A program made the translations under genes and the position numbers. Shown one piece after another: positions 25,769-34,379 of a DNA stretch of 64,000 nt. The notes below the pieces were generated by a model, which had not been told where the DNA came from, did not search any database, and saw nothing but the letters and a program-made list of their open reading frames with translations. The stretch comes from Colwellia sp. 12G3 (lineage in GTDB: Bacteria; Pseudomonadota; Gammaproteobacteria; Enterobacterales; Alteromonadaceae). The stretch is from the NCBI RefSeq assembly GCF_002836775.1, contig NZ_PJAQ01000017.1, positions 310,001-374,000 of the forward strand, in the 5' to 3' direction. Numbering within the stretch: the first letter of the stretch is position 1; the number at the start of each line of letters is the position of its first letter.

Positions 25769-26368
25769 CTAAATCCTTACGCCTTCAATATGTAAAGCCA
25801 TTTCAACATGTGTTGACGCTGGACCTAAGTTATAAGTAATACCGTAATCGGCTAATTTTAAGCTGGTGGTTCCTGAGAAGCCGGCACGATGCCCCCCCCA
25901 AGGATCCTGTCCTTCACCAATTTTGACTACCGGGAACGAAATGGTTTGAGTGACACCTTTTAAAGTGAATTCCCCGGTAACAACAGCGTTTTCATCATCA
26001 CTGAATTTAATACTATTGCTAGTGAAAGTAGCCTTGGGAAAACTACTCACATTTAAAAAATCTTTACTTTTAAGATGCTTATCACGTTCTGCATGGTTAG
26101 AATCAATACTTTTAGTCTCTATTTCAATACTAATTTTCGCACTGTTTGGTGACTTATCATCATAAGAAAAATTACCATCAAAAGTATTAAAACGCCCTAA
26201 TAACCAGCTATAACCTAGATGTTTAATTTTAAATTGAACAAAGGCATGTGCCCCCTTCACATCTACTTTGTAATCAGCGGCCTGTGCCGTGCTAATTGAT
26301 AAAGTGGCCAATACTGAACTGGCTAATAAACTGGTTGCTAGAGCAGTGGTAATTAATGTTTTTTTCAT
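25769..26368 (-). CDS. YceI-family periplasmic protein
   Basis: The 199-residue protein has a signal peptide cut after AQA at about 31 and a YceI lipocalin-like beta-barrel: DVKGAHAFVQFKIKHLGYSW, HAERDKHLKSKDFLNV and GEFTLKGVTQTISFPV. YceI proteins bind long isoprenoids such as polyprenyl chains or quinone-like lipids. The cytochrome b561 gene lies 104 bp upstream on the same strand, a pairing seen in many proteobacteria, so the two are probably one operon. AAGGAAC precedes the ATG. A terminator follows. Confidence 0.92.
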   Translation of the reverse strand: MKKTLITTALATSLLASSVLATLSISTAQAADYKVDVKGAHAFVQFKIKHLGYSWLLGRFNTFDGNFSYDDKSPNSAKISIEIETKSIDSNHAERDKHLKSKDFLNVSSFPKATFTSNSIKFSDDENAVVTGEFTLKGVTQTISFPVVKIGEGQDPWGGHRAGFSGTTSLKLADYGITYNLGPASTHVEMALHIEGVRI

Positions 26369-26446
26369 GTGATGTTCCTTGTTTATTCTCTAATGAAGAG
26401 GAATTAAGAGTTAGGTTAGTTGTGAATGTAATAGGCAAATTATTGA

Positions 26447-26471
26447 TTTATTTTATTTTATTTTATTTTAT
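26447..26471. repeat. TTTTA pentanucleotide tract
   Basis: About five copies of TTTTA lie just past the stop of the cytochrome b561 gene and before yceI. It is a simple-sequence tract and could change in length. Confidence 0.7.
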
Positions 26472-26472
26472 T

Positions 26473-27051
26473 CTATTTAGTATTAATACTTAATGACTTT
26501 GTCGCTAATACGTTGAGCATTCTTACTAAAGTATTATTTTTATTAATAAAGTGATGTTTAAGTGCAGCCATTGCATGACCAGAACTGAGTAAAATTAACG
26601 TCCATGCTAAAATTTCATGAATATTACCGGTAATATCTTCTTGGTTAGCAAAACTTATTGGCAATGCAGGTATCGATATTAAGCCGAACACATCAATCGC
26701 TCTGCCATCTGCAGTAGAGATTAAGTAGCCACTTAGCATTAAAATTGTCATCAAGACATACAATGCAAGGTGGGCATAGTGCGCAGCTTTAATCTCAACT
26801 TTACTTGCCGACTCATCCGAAATTTTTGGCGTGATATTGATTACACGCCAGACAATTCTTAACATCAACACAACGAATAGCGTCATACCAATATTTTTAT
26901 GTAAATCTAACGAGCCTTTATACCAAGCATCATAATAAGTTAGCTCAACCATATATAGTCCTAAGCCAAATAAAGAAAATATACTTATCGCCATAAGCCA
27001 ATGAAGTGCTATGGCAACAAGGCCATAACTATCTTCAGTATTCTTTAACAT
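26473..27051 (-). CDS. Cytochrome b561
   Basis: The 192-residue membrane protein has four helices with haem-ligand histidines in the usual places: ALHWLMAISIFSLFGLG (helix 1), LDLHKNIGMTLF (helix 2), and ILLSSGHAMAALKHHF (helix 4). It is a dihaem quinol-linked electron carrier of the CybB type. It heads the b561-yceI unit and is divergent from a LysR regulator. A palindrome in the shared promoter region suggests control by that regulator. It might pass electrons involving the lipid bound by YceI. Confidence 0.9.
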   Translation of the reverse strand: MLKNTEDSYGLVAIALHWLMAISIFSLFGLGLYMVELTYYDAWYKGSLDLHKNIGMTLFVVLMLRIVWRVINITPKISDESASKVEIKAAHYAHLALYVLMTILMLSGYLISTADGRAIDVFGLISIPALPISFANQEDITGNIHEILAWTLILLSSGHAMAALKHHFINKNNTLVRMLNVLATKSLSINTK

Positions 27052-27170
27052 TTTTATTTCCCTCGTCTTGCCATGTTAGCTATTTGTGTAACAACAAAAT
27101 TGCTTATCAAATTATTGAAACGACTATAGCGAAAGAACACCTATTAAAATATAGTAATAAATGCGAAACT

Positions 27171-27190
27171 GTTGTGCATATATGCACAAC
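27171..27190. promoter_or_regulatory. Perfect 20-bp palindrome, likely LysR operator
   Basis: gttgtgcatatatgcacaac is completely self-complementary and includes a T-n11-A LysR-type box. It lies 36 bp before the LysR gene and about 120 bp before the divergent cytochrome b561 gene, the normal place for an autoregulatory and activating site. Confidence 0.75.
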
Positions 27191-27225
27191 TCATTACGAT
27201 TAATGTAACAAAAATAGTAGAGTAA

Positions 27226-28113
27226 ATGATGAAATATACTTCTTGGGATGATTATAAAATAGCGTATCAAGTGGCTATTGATGGCAGTTTAAGCCAAGCA
27301 GGTATATCTCTTCAAATAAACCATGCCACCGTATTAAGACGCATAAACCAATTGGAGCAAGCGCTTGAAGTAAAGTTATTTATTCGTCACCAGCGAGGCT
27401 ATAAGCTTACCGATGCAGGCTGTGTGTTAATGGATGAAATGCCTGAAATGCTGGCAAAGTTTTCTAGCTTAGAAAATAAACTTCAAAATGTTGAAGGTGA
27501 TATTAGCGGTGAATTTAGGATCACCACAGTGAGTTCGTTCTCACCTGCAATAACACCAACATTAAAAGACTTTAGAGCTAAATACCCCAAAATTCGCCTT
27601 AAACTTATTTCTACTGATGACATTATACCGCTCGACTCAGGTGCTGCCCACGTATCATTACGAGCGGGTCCCAGCCCTGTTGGTGTTGATCTGGTCGTTA
27701 AAAATTTAACACGATTAACAACCGCTTATTATGCTACGCAAGGTTATATTGATGAATTTGGTCAGCCAAAAAACATCAGTGAATTTAATGATCATCAATG
27801 GGTATTACCAACACCTGAGAAATACCGTATTCCCTTTGTTAATTACATTGTTGATAAAATTGATAAAAATAGAATAGTTTTTCAAAGTAATCACTTCCCT
27901 GATATTACTGAAGCGGTTCTTGCCGGCATGGGAATTGGCCCTTTGGGTGAGTACCAAGCAGATTTAAACCCATCAATGGTTAAAATCGACTTAGACATCC
28001 CAAAAAAGAATGAGTCAATCTGGTTTGTTTATCATAAAGATCTAAAACACAGCGCTCGTATTCAGTGTTTTTATCAATTTTTAAAAGAGGCACTGTTATA
28101 CCAATCGGACTAA
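27226..28113 (+). CDS. LysR-family transcriptional regulator
   Basis: The 295-residue protein has an N-terminal winged helix (about 5-62; SLSQAGISLQINHATVLRRI, then LEVKLFIRHQRGYKLTDAG) and a LysR substrate-binding domain (about 90-290). It is divergent from the cytochrome b561-yceI unit, its probable target. An alternative ATG lies one codon downstream. The effector is unknown. Confidence 0.9.
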   Translation: MMKYTSWDDYKIAYQVAIDGSLSQAGISLQINHATVLRRINQLEQALEVKLFIRHQRGYKLTDAGCVLMDEMPEMLAKFSSLENKLQNVEGDISGEFRITTVSSFSPAITPTLKDFRAKYPKIRLKLISTDDIIPLDSGAAHVSLRAGPSPVGVDLVVKNLTRLTTAYYATQGYIDEFGQPKNISEFNDHQWVLPTPEKYRIPFVNYIVDKIDKNRIVFQSNHFPDITEAVLAGMGIGPLGEYQADLNPSMVKIDLDIPKKNESIWFVYHKDLKHSARIQCFYQFLKEALLYQSD

Positions 28114-28402
28114 TTTATTGAACCGTTCGGCATTAGGCTCGTCGGTAATTAGGTAATCGCTTTTAAGTAGACTAGCATGATGGATAACAAGCATTTCTAC
28201 AAAGTAGATTTTTCACTCATCATTATTACACTAACAAAAAGTTGCAAAAATGTTACCATTTATATTTTTTGATGTTAAAGTTAATCTATAACAAGCATTT
28301 AAAAATAAAATCTATTAGAATTTCATGTCTAAATCACATGATATATATATGTCTGTGTTTACCTTTTCGTTGCTATATACTAAGGATTAATGGTGCGTTT
28401 TT

Positions 28403-30517
28403 ATGCTTAAACTCAATATAAAAACGCGCATTCTCACGTTTGTAGTACTTTTTCAGATTATTGCCTACGGTACTATCCAATTATTTAATAACCTCAATTA
28501 CAAAAACGAGTTAACTCGATTAAAAAACAATGAAATTCAGCAAACATTTATTGCTACCATTGACAAAATAAATAATGTAACCCTATTACTCGAAAGAAAC
28601 GCCACTAATTTAGCCATCACTGCAGAACACCTATACGCCCTAAGGCAAGAAAAACAGCTCTCGGTTGAACAGTTAACCGTTGCAGCTAAGCAAATACTGA
28701 TCAAAAACTTCACGTCTATCCCTGAGGCCATTGGCGGTGGTATATGGTTTGAACCTTATCTTATTGACCCATCGATAAAATATTTTGGCCCTTATGCATT
28801 TCAAGGAAAAAAAGAGGTTGAGTTTACTTGGCAGTTAAATACTGAGAAATATAATTATCACAACCAAGATTGGTATATTATGGCCTCGGAAAAAACTTTT
28901 CACCAAGAAAAGTCAAGCGCTAGAGAGCTATTGTGGACACCGCCCTATATTGATGATGCAGGTACCCATTCATTAATGATGACAGTTGATGCTGTGATGT
29001 ATGATGAACAAAAAGAAATGATCGGCATGACAACCGTAGACTGGTCTTTAACTGAGCTAACCACCTTATTATCTAAAGTAAAAATATCTGAAAACTCTTA
29101 TCCTTTTTTCATTCACAAAGCATCAAAACAATTCCTTAGTTACCCCAAAGCCCCTACATTAGTGATGCAACAAGCCGATCAGTTTGGTTGGGGCAAGCAA
29201 GTACTCAGTAACAACAAAATAAATAAACTAACGACCCTAAATAACATATCCATTGAGGGGATTAACTACAATATCTATTTTCATGGTACCGATGGTGGTT
29301 TTATTTTTGGTTCTTTAAGCCCTGTTACTGATTTAGAGAAACACATCGACAGTGTTGCTAACATTACCCTACTTGTAGGGACAAGCATCTGCCTATTTTT
29401 TATTATGCTACTGATTATTTTTATGCATGTACTATTTTCTCCTTTTGATAAGGTACTCTCCTTAATTAAAAACTCAATTACTTACAGATCTGACAACGAA
29501 AAAACGGTTGAAATTCAGCATATATCTTATTTAGAAGATAATGAGTTTACCCCTATAGTGCATGCTCTTGATGAGGTCTATGAACAAGTACGGAGTTATA
29601 TTGAGCAAATAACAGTAAACAATGCTCAACTTGTTCAATCAAAATCAGAAATTGATACCTTAAATAACGAGCTGGAAGAAAAAGTGTTGTTAAGAACAGA
29701 GCAGTTAGAAGCAAAAACACAACAAGCGCTAGACTCTTTGACCCAATTAAAAAGTACCCAACAGCAACTTATTGAACAAGAAAAACATGCGTCATTAGGA
29801 CGTTTAGTCGCTGGCGTTGCCCATGAAATAAATACGCCATTGGGTATTAGCATTACAGCGGCATCTTATATGAGAGATATAAACGAAGAAATTTTTCAAC
29901 AAATTGAAAATGGCTTACTAAAAAAATCTGAATTAACTAAACAACATCTAAAGATTGTAGAAAGCGCAGACCTATTAGAAAGAAGTCTTAAACGAACCTC
30001 TGACTTGGTGACCAGTTTTAAACAAGTTGCCGTTGATCAATCATCAGAAGAATTTAAACAGTTTAATTTATTTGACTATATCACCAAAGTTTCTCGGTCA
30101 TTACAGCCAAGGGTCGAGCAAGCAAAGCATAAACTCGTGATAAATTGCCCTGACACTGATATTGATATTTATTCAATTCCAGGTGTTATTATCCAAGTGA
30201 TCACCAATTTAGTTGAAAACTCACTTATTCATGCATTTTCTGATGCTGAGTCGGGTTTAATCACCATTGAATTGTTAAAACATGAACAAAATATAGCGCT
30301 AATTATCTCGGATAATGGCATTGGTATGCCTCCTAAGGTAGTTGACTCTATGTTTGACCCCTTCTTCACTACATCAAGACGTACTGGGGCGATAGGATTA
30401 GGTATGCATATTGTCTATAACCTGATCACGCAGCAACTGCGTGGGGTAGTAAGTTGTAAAAGCTGCTTAGGCGAAGGAACAATAATCACAATTACCTTGC
30501 CTAGACAAAACAATTAA
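28403..30517 (+). CDS. Cache-domain sensor histidine kinase
   Basis: The 704-residue kinase has a membrane helix at about 8-28, a large periplasmic double-Cache domain (about 35-305; GGGIWFEPYLIDPS, YHNQDWYIMASE and MIGMTTVDWSLTEL are typical), and a second helix at about 318-343. A cytoplasmic coiled coil (about 395-455) precedes the phosphoacceptor H474 (AGVAHEINTP) and an ATPase domain (DNGIGMP, FFTTSRRTGAIGLGM). dCache domains usually bind small organic ligands such as amino or carboxylic acids. No receiver gene is adjacent, so it is an orphan kinase. Its own 289-bp upstream region shows no clear motif. Confidence 0.9.
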   Translation: MLKLNIKTRILTFVVLFQIIAYGTIQLFNNLNYKNELTRLKNNEIQQTFIATIDKINNVTLLLERNATNLAITAEHLYALRQEKQLSVEQLTVAAKQILIKNFTSIPEAIGGGIWFEPYLIDPSIKYFGPYAFQGKKEVEFTWQLNTEKYNYHNQDWYIMASEKTFHQEKSSARELLWTPPYIDDAGTHSLMMTVDAVMYDEQKEMIGMTTVDWSLTELTTLLSKVKISENSYPFFIHKASKQFLSYPKAPTLVMQQADQFGWGKQVLSNNKINKLTTLNNISIEGINYNIYFHGTDGGFIFGSLSPVTDLEKHIDSVANITLLVGTSICLFFIMLLIIFMHVLFSPFDKVLSLIKNSITYRSDNEKTVEIQHISYLEDNEFTPIVHALDEVYEQVRSYIEQITVNNAQLVQSKSEIDTLNNELEEKVLLRTEQLEAKTQQALDSLTQLKSTQQQLIEQEKHASLGRLVAGVAHEINTPLGISITAASYMRDINEEIFQQIENGLLKKSELTKQHLKIVESADLLERSLKRTSDLVTSFKQVAVDQSSEEFKQFNLFDYITKVSRSLQPRVEQAKHKLVINCPDTDIDIYSIPGVIIQVITNLVENSLIHAFSDAESGLITIELLKHEQNIALIISDNGIGMPPKVVDSMFDPFFTTSRRTGAIGLGMHIVYNLITQQLRGVVSCKSCLGEGTIITITLPRQNN

Positions 30518-30540
30518 AGTGTATGGTTTATTTTATCCCT

Positions 30541-30590
30541 AAAGCCACTGGCCTCTCTTCAATTATTAGCCAAATAGAGTATGGCTTTTA
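30541..30590. terminator. Terminator-like hairpin between kinase and MFS genes
   Basis: Arms aaagcca (30541-30547) and tggcttt (30582-30588) pair across 34 bases. The T-rich right side (plus strand) and A-rich left side could serve both converging genes. The large loop makes it a modest candidate. Confidence 0.45.
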
Positions 30591-30593
30591 TTT

Positions 30594-31805
30594 TTAAAGC
30601 GCTGCCATTTTTTTACTAGTATTAACAAACTGACTTGCCGTTAAAGACAAGACGGCAAATACTGCGCCGGCATAAAAAACTAACGAATGATCATATAACC
30701 AAATTAAACCAAAGGTCGCAGGAATAACAACCGCGGCAATGTGATTAATACTAAAGCTTACCCCGGCACTTGAAGCAATATCTTTTGGATCCGCTATTTT
30801 TTGAAAATAGGTTTTCAACGCAATAGCCATAGCAAAAAACAAATGGTCAATCACATAAAGCACCGCAGCTACATTCGCAGATTCAACCAGTGCATAACCG
30901 ACAAAGACAGTAATTAAACCTAAATACTCTAAAGTTAACGCTTTACGCTCCCCTACTTTGGCAATCCAAACACCAATCTTAGGCGCTAAAAAGAAGTTAA
31001 TAACATGATTAATCATATACAACACTGTGATTTGCTGAACACTGTAGCCAAATTTTTCAACCATCAAAAAACCAGCAAAAACAACAAATATTTGTCGACG
31101 CGCCCCCGCTAAAAAGGTCAGCAAGTAATACAAACTATACCGTTTTCTTAATATGATTTTTTTGTGTTGTGCGTGTTCCATAGGGAACTTAGGCATAGCA
31201 AACGCCAGCCATAGCGTTAGTAGTAAACCACTTAAACCAAAAAATAAATACATCACTTGATAGTTAGCTGAAAAAACACTAAATCCTAACCAAATTAAAC
31301 CATAACATAGCAGTGATGCCGCTGACTTAATTGACATTAACTGACCAAGCTTTGCAGCTGCTTCATCTTTTTTGAACCATTGTAAGCTTAATGAGGTATT
31401 TAAGGTTTCGTAATAATGAAAGCCTATAGACATTAAAACAGTTGTCGCATAAAGCCCGTAAATACTGGGGAATAGCCCTGTAATAGCAACGCCAATGGAT
31501 AATAGACACAAAGAAATCAACGCAAATACTTGCTCGGTAAACACCAATAACACAAAAATCGCCGTAAACGCTAAGAAACCGGGGATTTCTCTTAAAGACT
31601 GCAACATGCCTATTTCAGCACCGGTAAAAGCCGCTTGCTCAATAACAAAATTATTGAGCATAGCCATCCATCCGGCAAAAGTAACGGACATGATAATACT
31701 GGCAACTGCTAGGAAAACAAAAGGTGTATGCCATTTATTACCTTGTGCCACTATAAGTGACGTCGCATTTTTTGTGCTTGCTTGTGGTGTCGTTGCATTG
31801 TCCAT
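30594..31805 (-). CDS. MFS transporter
   Basis: The 403-residue protein has about twelve hydrophobic helices arranged as two bundles of six with a central charged loop (near 205-222: MEHAQHKKIILRKR), as in major facilitator permeases. The substrate cannot be read; it may export a drug or metabolite. It is divergent from an AraC-type regulator, an arrangement like E. coli nimT/nimR, and the intergenic region holds nested inverted repeats. The cytoplasmic N-terminal tail of about 25 residues is Thr/Ala-rich. Confidence 0.85.
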   Translation of the reverse strand: MDNATTPQASTKNATSLIVAQGNKWHTPFVFLAVASIIMSVTFAGWMAMLNNFVIEQAAFTGAEIGMLQSLREIPGFLAFTAIFVLLVFTEQVFALISLCLLSIGVAITGLFPSIYGLYATTVLMSIGFHYYETLNTSLSLQWFKKDEAAAKLGQLMSIKSAASLLCYGLIWLGFSVFSANYQVMYLFFGLSGLLLTLWLAFAMPKFPMEHAQHKKIILRKRYSLYYLLTFLAGARRQIFVVFAGFLMVEKFGYSVQQITVLYMINHVINFFLAPKIGVWIAKVGERKALTLEYLGLITVFVGYALVESANVAAVLYVIDHLFFAMAIALKTYFQKIADPKDIASSAGVSFSINHIAAVVIPATFGLIWLYDHSLVFYAGAVFAVLSLTASQFVNTSKKMAAL

Positions 31806-31845
31806 ACTGATCTATTGCCTTAAATAACTAACACTAAGTTACTAA

Positions 31846-31903
31846 CACTTGGTAATTTACACTAGACAATTCATTCTAGATAATTGAGTTGAGTTACTAA
31901 GTG
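31846..31903. promoter_or_regulatory. Nested inverted repeats in the MFS/AraC promoter region
   Basis: Outer half-sites cacttggtaa (31846-31855) and ttactaagtg (31894-31903) match at 9 of 10 positions. An inner pair ctaga/tctag (31862-31879) lies between them. It is likely a binding region for the AraC-type regulator. Confidence 0.5.
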
Positions 31904-32003
31904 CCAAATAAATGATAGCTCTGCAAGCACTCTTATGAAGATCAGCTTGTGTCGCTAAAGTAGCCATTATATGATGATTTCAACATGACCCATAGCGACA
32001 ATT

Positions 32004-32810
32004 ATGACAGATAGTTTATCAAATCAGACAAAATCAGTGTGGCATCAACAAAGTCCTAGTCGGCTGTACTCAAAACTACCTCGGTCGGTATTACCTTTGT
32101 CAGCAGAATTTAAACCCATGACTCAGATTATTAGCCATTCTCATCCATGGTCACAGCTTTCTTATTCTTGTGTTGGCGTTATGCATATTGAAACCGATAC
32201 CGGTATTTTTGTTATTCCACCTGAGCAAGCACTTTGGCTACCTCCTGGTATGGCGCATCAACATTTTTGTAAAAATAAAGTCAGCTATCGCAGCTTATAT
32301 ATCGCCCCTGAATTAAGTGAAATATTAGGTAACCAAGTACGACCACTCACGGTTGACCCTTTATTAAAATCATTGATATTAGAGATATCAAATTGGCCAG
32401 AAGATTACGTCGAAACAGAGGAAAAACAACGTTTTATTCTGGTATTATTAGACCGCTTAGCAATGGCAAAAAGCAACGAGCTTTTTATGCCTACTATTCA
32501 AGATAAAAGACTATTACCGATCATTGAAACCCTAAACCAAGAGCCAAGCAATAAATTCACTGTAGAGCAATGGGCACTGAAAGTCGGCGCATCAAGTCGT
32601 ACCCTAAATCGATTATTTAATCAAAATTACGGCATGGGCTTTAGTCGATGGAAACAAAAACTGAGAATATTAAAGTCGTTAGAATTACTTAATAGCAATT
32701 CACAATTGGCAGATATTGCCTTTGAATTAGGTTATGAATCAACGTCTGCGTTTATCACCGCCTTTAAAAAGCACTTAGGTTGCTCGCCTAAAAAATACCT
32801 TGTTAAATAA
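32004..32810 (+). CDS. AraC-family regulator with cupin N-domain
   Basis: The 268-residue protein has an N-terminal cupin (about 35-120; HSHPWSQLSYSCVGVMHIE, FVIPPEQALWLPPGMAHQ) and two AraC helix-turn-helix motifs (about 170-265; WALKVGASSRTLNRLFNQN and IAFELGYESTSAFITAFKKH). This class typically controls an adjacent transporter gene, here the divergent MFS permease. The ligand is unknown. Confidence 0.9.
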   Translation: MTDSLSNQTKSVWHQQSPSRLYSKLPRSVLPLSAEFKPMTQIISHSHPWSQLSYSCVGVMHIETDTGIFVIPPEQALWLPPGMAHQHFCKNKVSYRSLYIAPELSEILGNQVRPLTVDPLLKSLILEISNWPEDYVETEEKQRFILVLLDRLAMAKSNELFMPTIQDKRLLPIIETLNQEPSNKFTVEQWALKVGASSRTLNRLFNQNYGMGFSRWKQKLRILKSLELLNSNSQLADIAFELGYESTSAFITAFKKHLGCSPKKYLVK

Positions 32811-32923
32811 CACTGCATCTTGTTTTGAAGCAAAATAATAGGATAAACGTTGAGGGTATAATTAACGTGATTTTTTGACTTTTTAACCATGCTTGGAAAA
32901 GATAAAACTTTAGTTATCGGTAG

Positions 32924-33676
32924 TTAATTATTGACCTCAAGACCATATTTCTCCCACAACGGTTTTAAAATGCCTTTCTGCTCCATCTCACCAAGCAGTT
33001 TGTTGATATAGCTGGGCGAGACGGCACTATTGATCCGGACTAAAATAGTATGTTGGTAGATTTGATCGAACTTGTTGGAGATCAACAATTTACTTTTATC
33101 TTCAGGTGAGTGGGCGAAGTGATATTTCAAGTACTCTTTTGACAAAACGGCAATCTCGCCACGGTCATTAAGAATCAACTCCAGACTCTTTTTTTGGCTA
33201 CTAGTTTGTAGAAGGTTAAAGTTCTTTTCCAGATATTCCTGTTCCGCATTAAAACCTGCGAACTGATAGTGATAACCTAAAACCCCAACCATGGCTTTAT
33301 TTTTAAAATCAGAGAAAAAATCCTGACCTCTACCTGGTTTTTTTTGGGTTACATAAACCTCAGCACCCGTAACAAAAGTATTAGAGACAGCCACTGGATA
33401 CTTTTCCCAACCCCAGTTTTTGCTTTCAAAAATCATCATATCGAACTTGTCTTTTTCAAAATCACTATAACGACGTCTAGCCGTTGTAGGGACAGCTACA
33501 AATTCATATTTTTGCTGAAATTTATTCATTACAGCTATCATTTGCACTGTAATGCCAGTCGTTTTATTCGAGATGAAAGCATATGGAGGAAAATCATATA
33601 CACCAACTTTGACAACTTCAACAGCCAAGACACTGGTAGAAAACAAACAACTAAGAAACAAGACGCACCACCTCAT
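32924..33676 (-). CDS. Periplasmic substrate-binding protein, family 3
   Basis: The 250-residue protein has a signal peptide (about 1-18, ending VLA) followed by VEVVKVGVYDFPPYAFISNK, the standard start of amino-acid-binding-like proteins. It overlaps the cytosine deaminase stop by 4 bases (ATGA), so the two are co-translated. No ABC permease or ATPase is nearby. Possible ligands are amino acids or, given the neighbour, a nitrogenous base or nucleoside, but this is speculation. Confidence 0.82.
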   Translation of the reverse strand: MRWCVLFLSCLFSTSVLAVEVVKVGVYDFPPYAFISNKTTGITVQMIAVMNKFQQKYEFVAVPTTARRRYSDFEKDKFDMMIFESKNWGWEKYPVAVSNTFVTGAEVYVTQKKPGRGQDFFSDFKNKAMVGVLGYHYQFAGFNAEQEYLEKNFNLLQTSSQKKSLELILNDRGEIAVLSKEYLKYHFAHSPEDKSKLLISNKFDQIYQHTILVRINSAVSPSYINKLLGEMEQKGILKPLWEKYGLEVNN

Positions 33677-34110
33677 TCCCCTATATCCTCATTCCACAAC
33701 TCAGGTTTTTCCGCCATAAAGTCGCTCATCATCTGTTTACATTCATCAGAATCGACCATTTGGATCTCAACGCCTTTGGACTTAAGTAAAGCTTCTTCCC
33801 CCATAAAACTGTGGTTTTCGCCAATCACCACCTTAGGAATACCATAGAGTAAAATAGCGCCAGTACACATAGAGCAAGGTGAAAGCGTGGTATAAATAAC
33901 ACTTTTTTTATACACACTTGCAGGTTGACGACCCGCATTTTCCAATGCATCCATTTCACCATGCAAAGTGGGGCTTCCCGTTTGGACCCTTCGATTGTGA
34001 CCCCTACCAATTATTTTTCCATCATGAACTAACACCGAGCCGATAGGTATACCACCTTGAGCTAATCCCGCTTTGGCTTCGTCAATCGCTGCTTGCATAA
34101 ACTCATCCAT
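33673..34110 (-). CDS. Cytosine deaminase, yeast Fcy1-type
   Basis: The 145-residue protein is a cytidine-deaminase-fold enzyme with zinc ligands H50, C79 and C82 and catalytic E52 (TLHGEMDALENAGR; TTLSPCSMCTGAILLYGIP). Its sequence runs parallel to yeast cytosine deaminase over the whole length: RGHN, GRxxxxVYK, YGIPxxVxGEN and a C-terminal EDIGE ending that covers the active site. The usual bacterial cytosine deaminase CodA is an unrelated amidohydrolase. Bacterial tRNA deaminase TadA is less similar and lacks this C-terminus. The ATG at 34110 has AAGG 8 bases upstream; an ATG at 34173 is less likely. Confidence 0.82.
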   Translation of the reverse strand: MDEFMQAAIDEAKAGLAQGGIPIGSVLVHDGKIIGRGHNRRVQTGSPTLHGEMDALENAGRQPASVYKKSVIYTTLSPCSMCTGAILLYGIPKVVIGENHSFMGEEALLKSKGVEIQMVDSDECKQMMSDFMAEKPELWNEDIGE

Positions 34111-34274
34111 CAGTAAAACCTTAATAATGCTTAAGTTAGTACAACAGTATAGCTTATAAAAGTGATTTCTCATGTCGAAATGGGGCTAATATAGAGAGGT
34201 TTTTATTTGTTATGTTAGCGTTATTCAAACGAGTGAACTTCCCCCCTTAACATAGTGGTCTCTTCGTTCGAAAT

Positions 34275-34308
34275 CCCCCCAATAATTAGACAATATCTAA
34301 CTGGGGGT
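34275..34308. other. C/G-tract hairpin between aminomutase and deaminase genes
   Basis: Outer ccccc (34276-34280) and ggggg (34303-34307) enclose an inner stem ttaga/tctaa (34286-34290 with 34296-34300). No T-run follows on the minus strand, so a terminator role is unclear. It lies 160 bp before the deaminase start. Confidence 0.4.
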
Positions 34309-34379
34309 ATACTCAGTTTTGTGCTGAAATATATCCCCGTTAGCATTCAACGATAACCATTAAGTTATCGCTAGCACGA

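Noticed and set aside
28111..28140. ataccaatcgg motif after the LysR gene as a third copy of the repeat element
   Set aside because: Only a few terminal bases resemble one end; there is no core and no partner arm.
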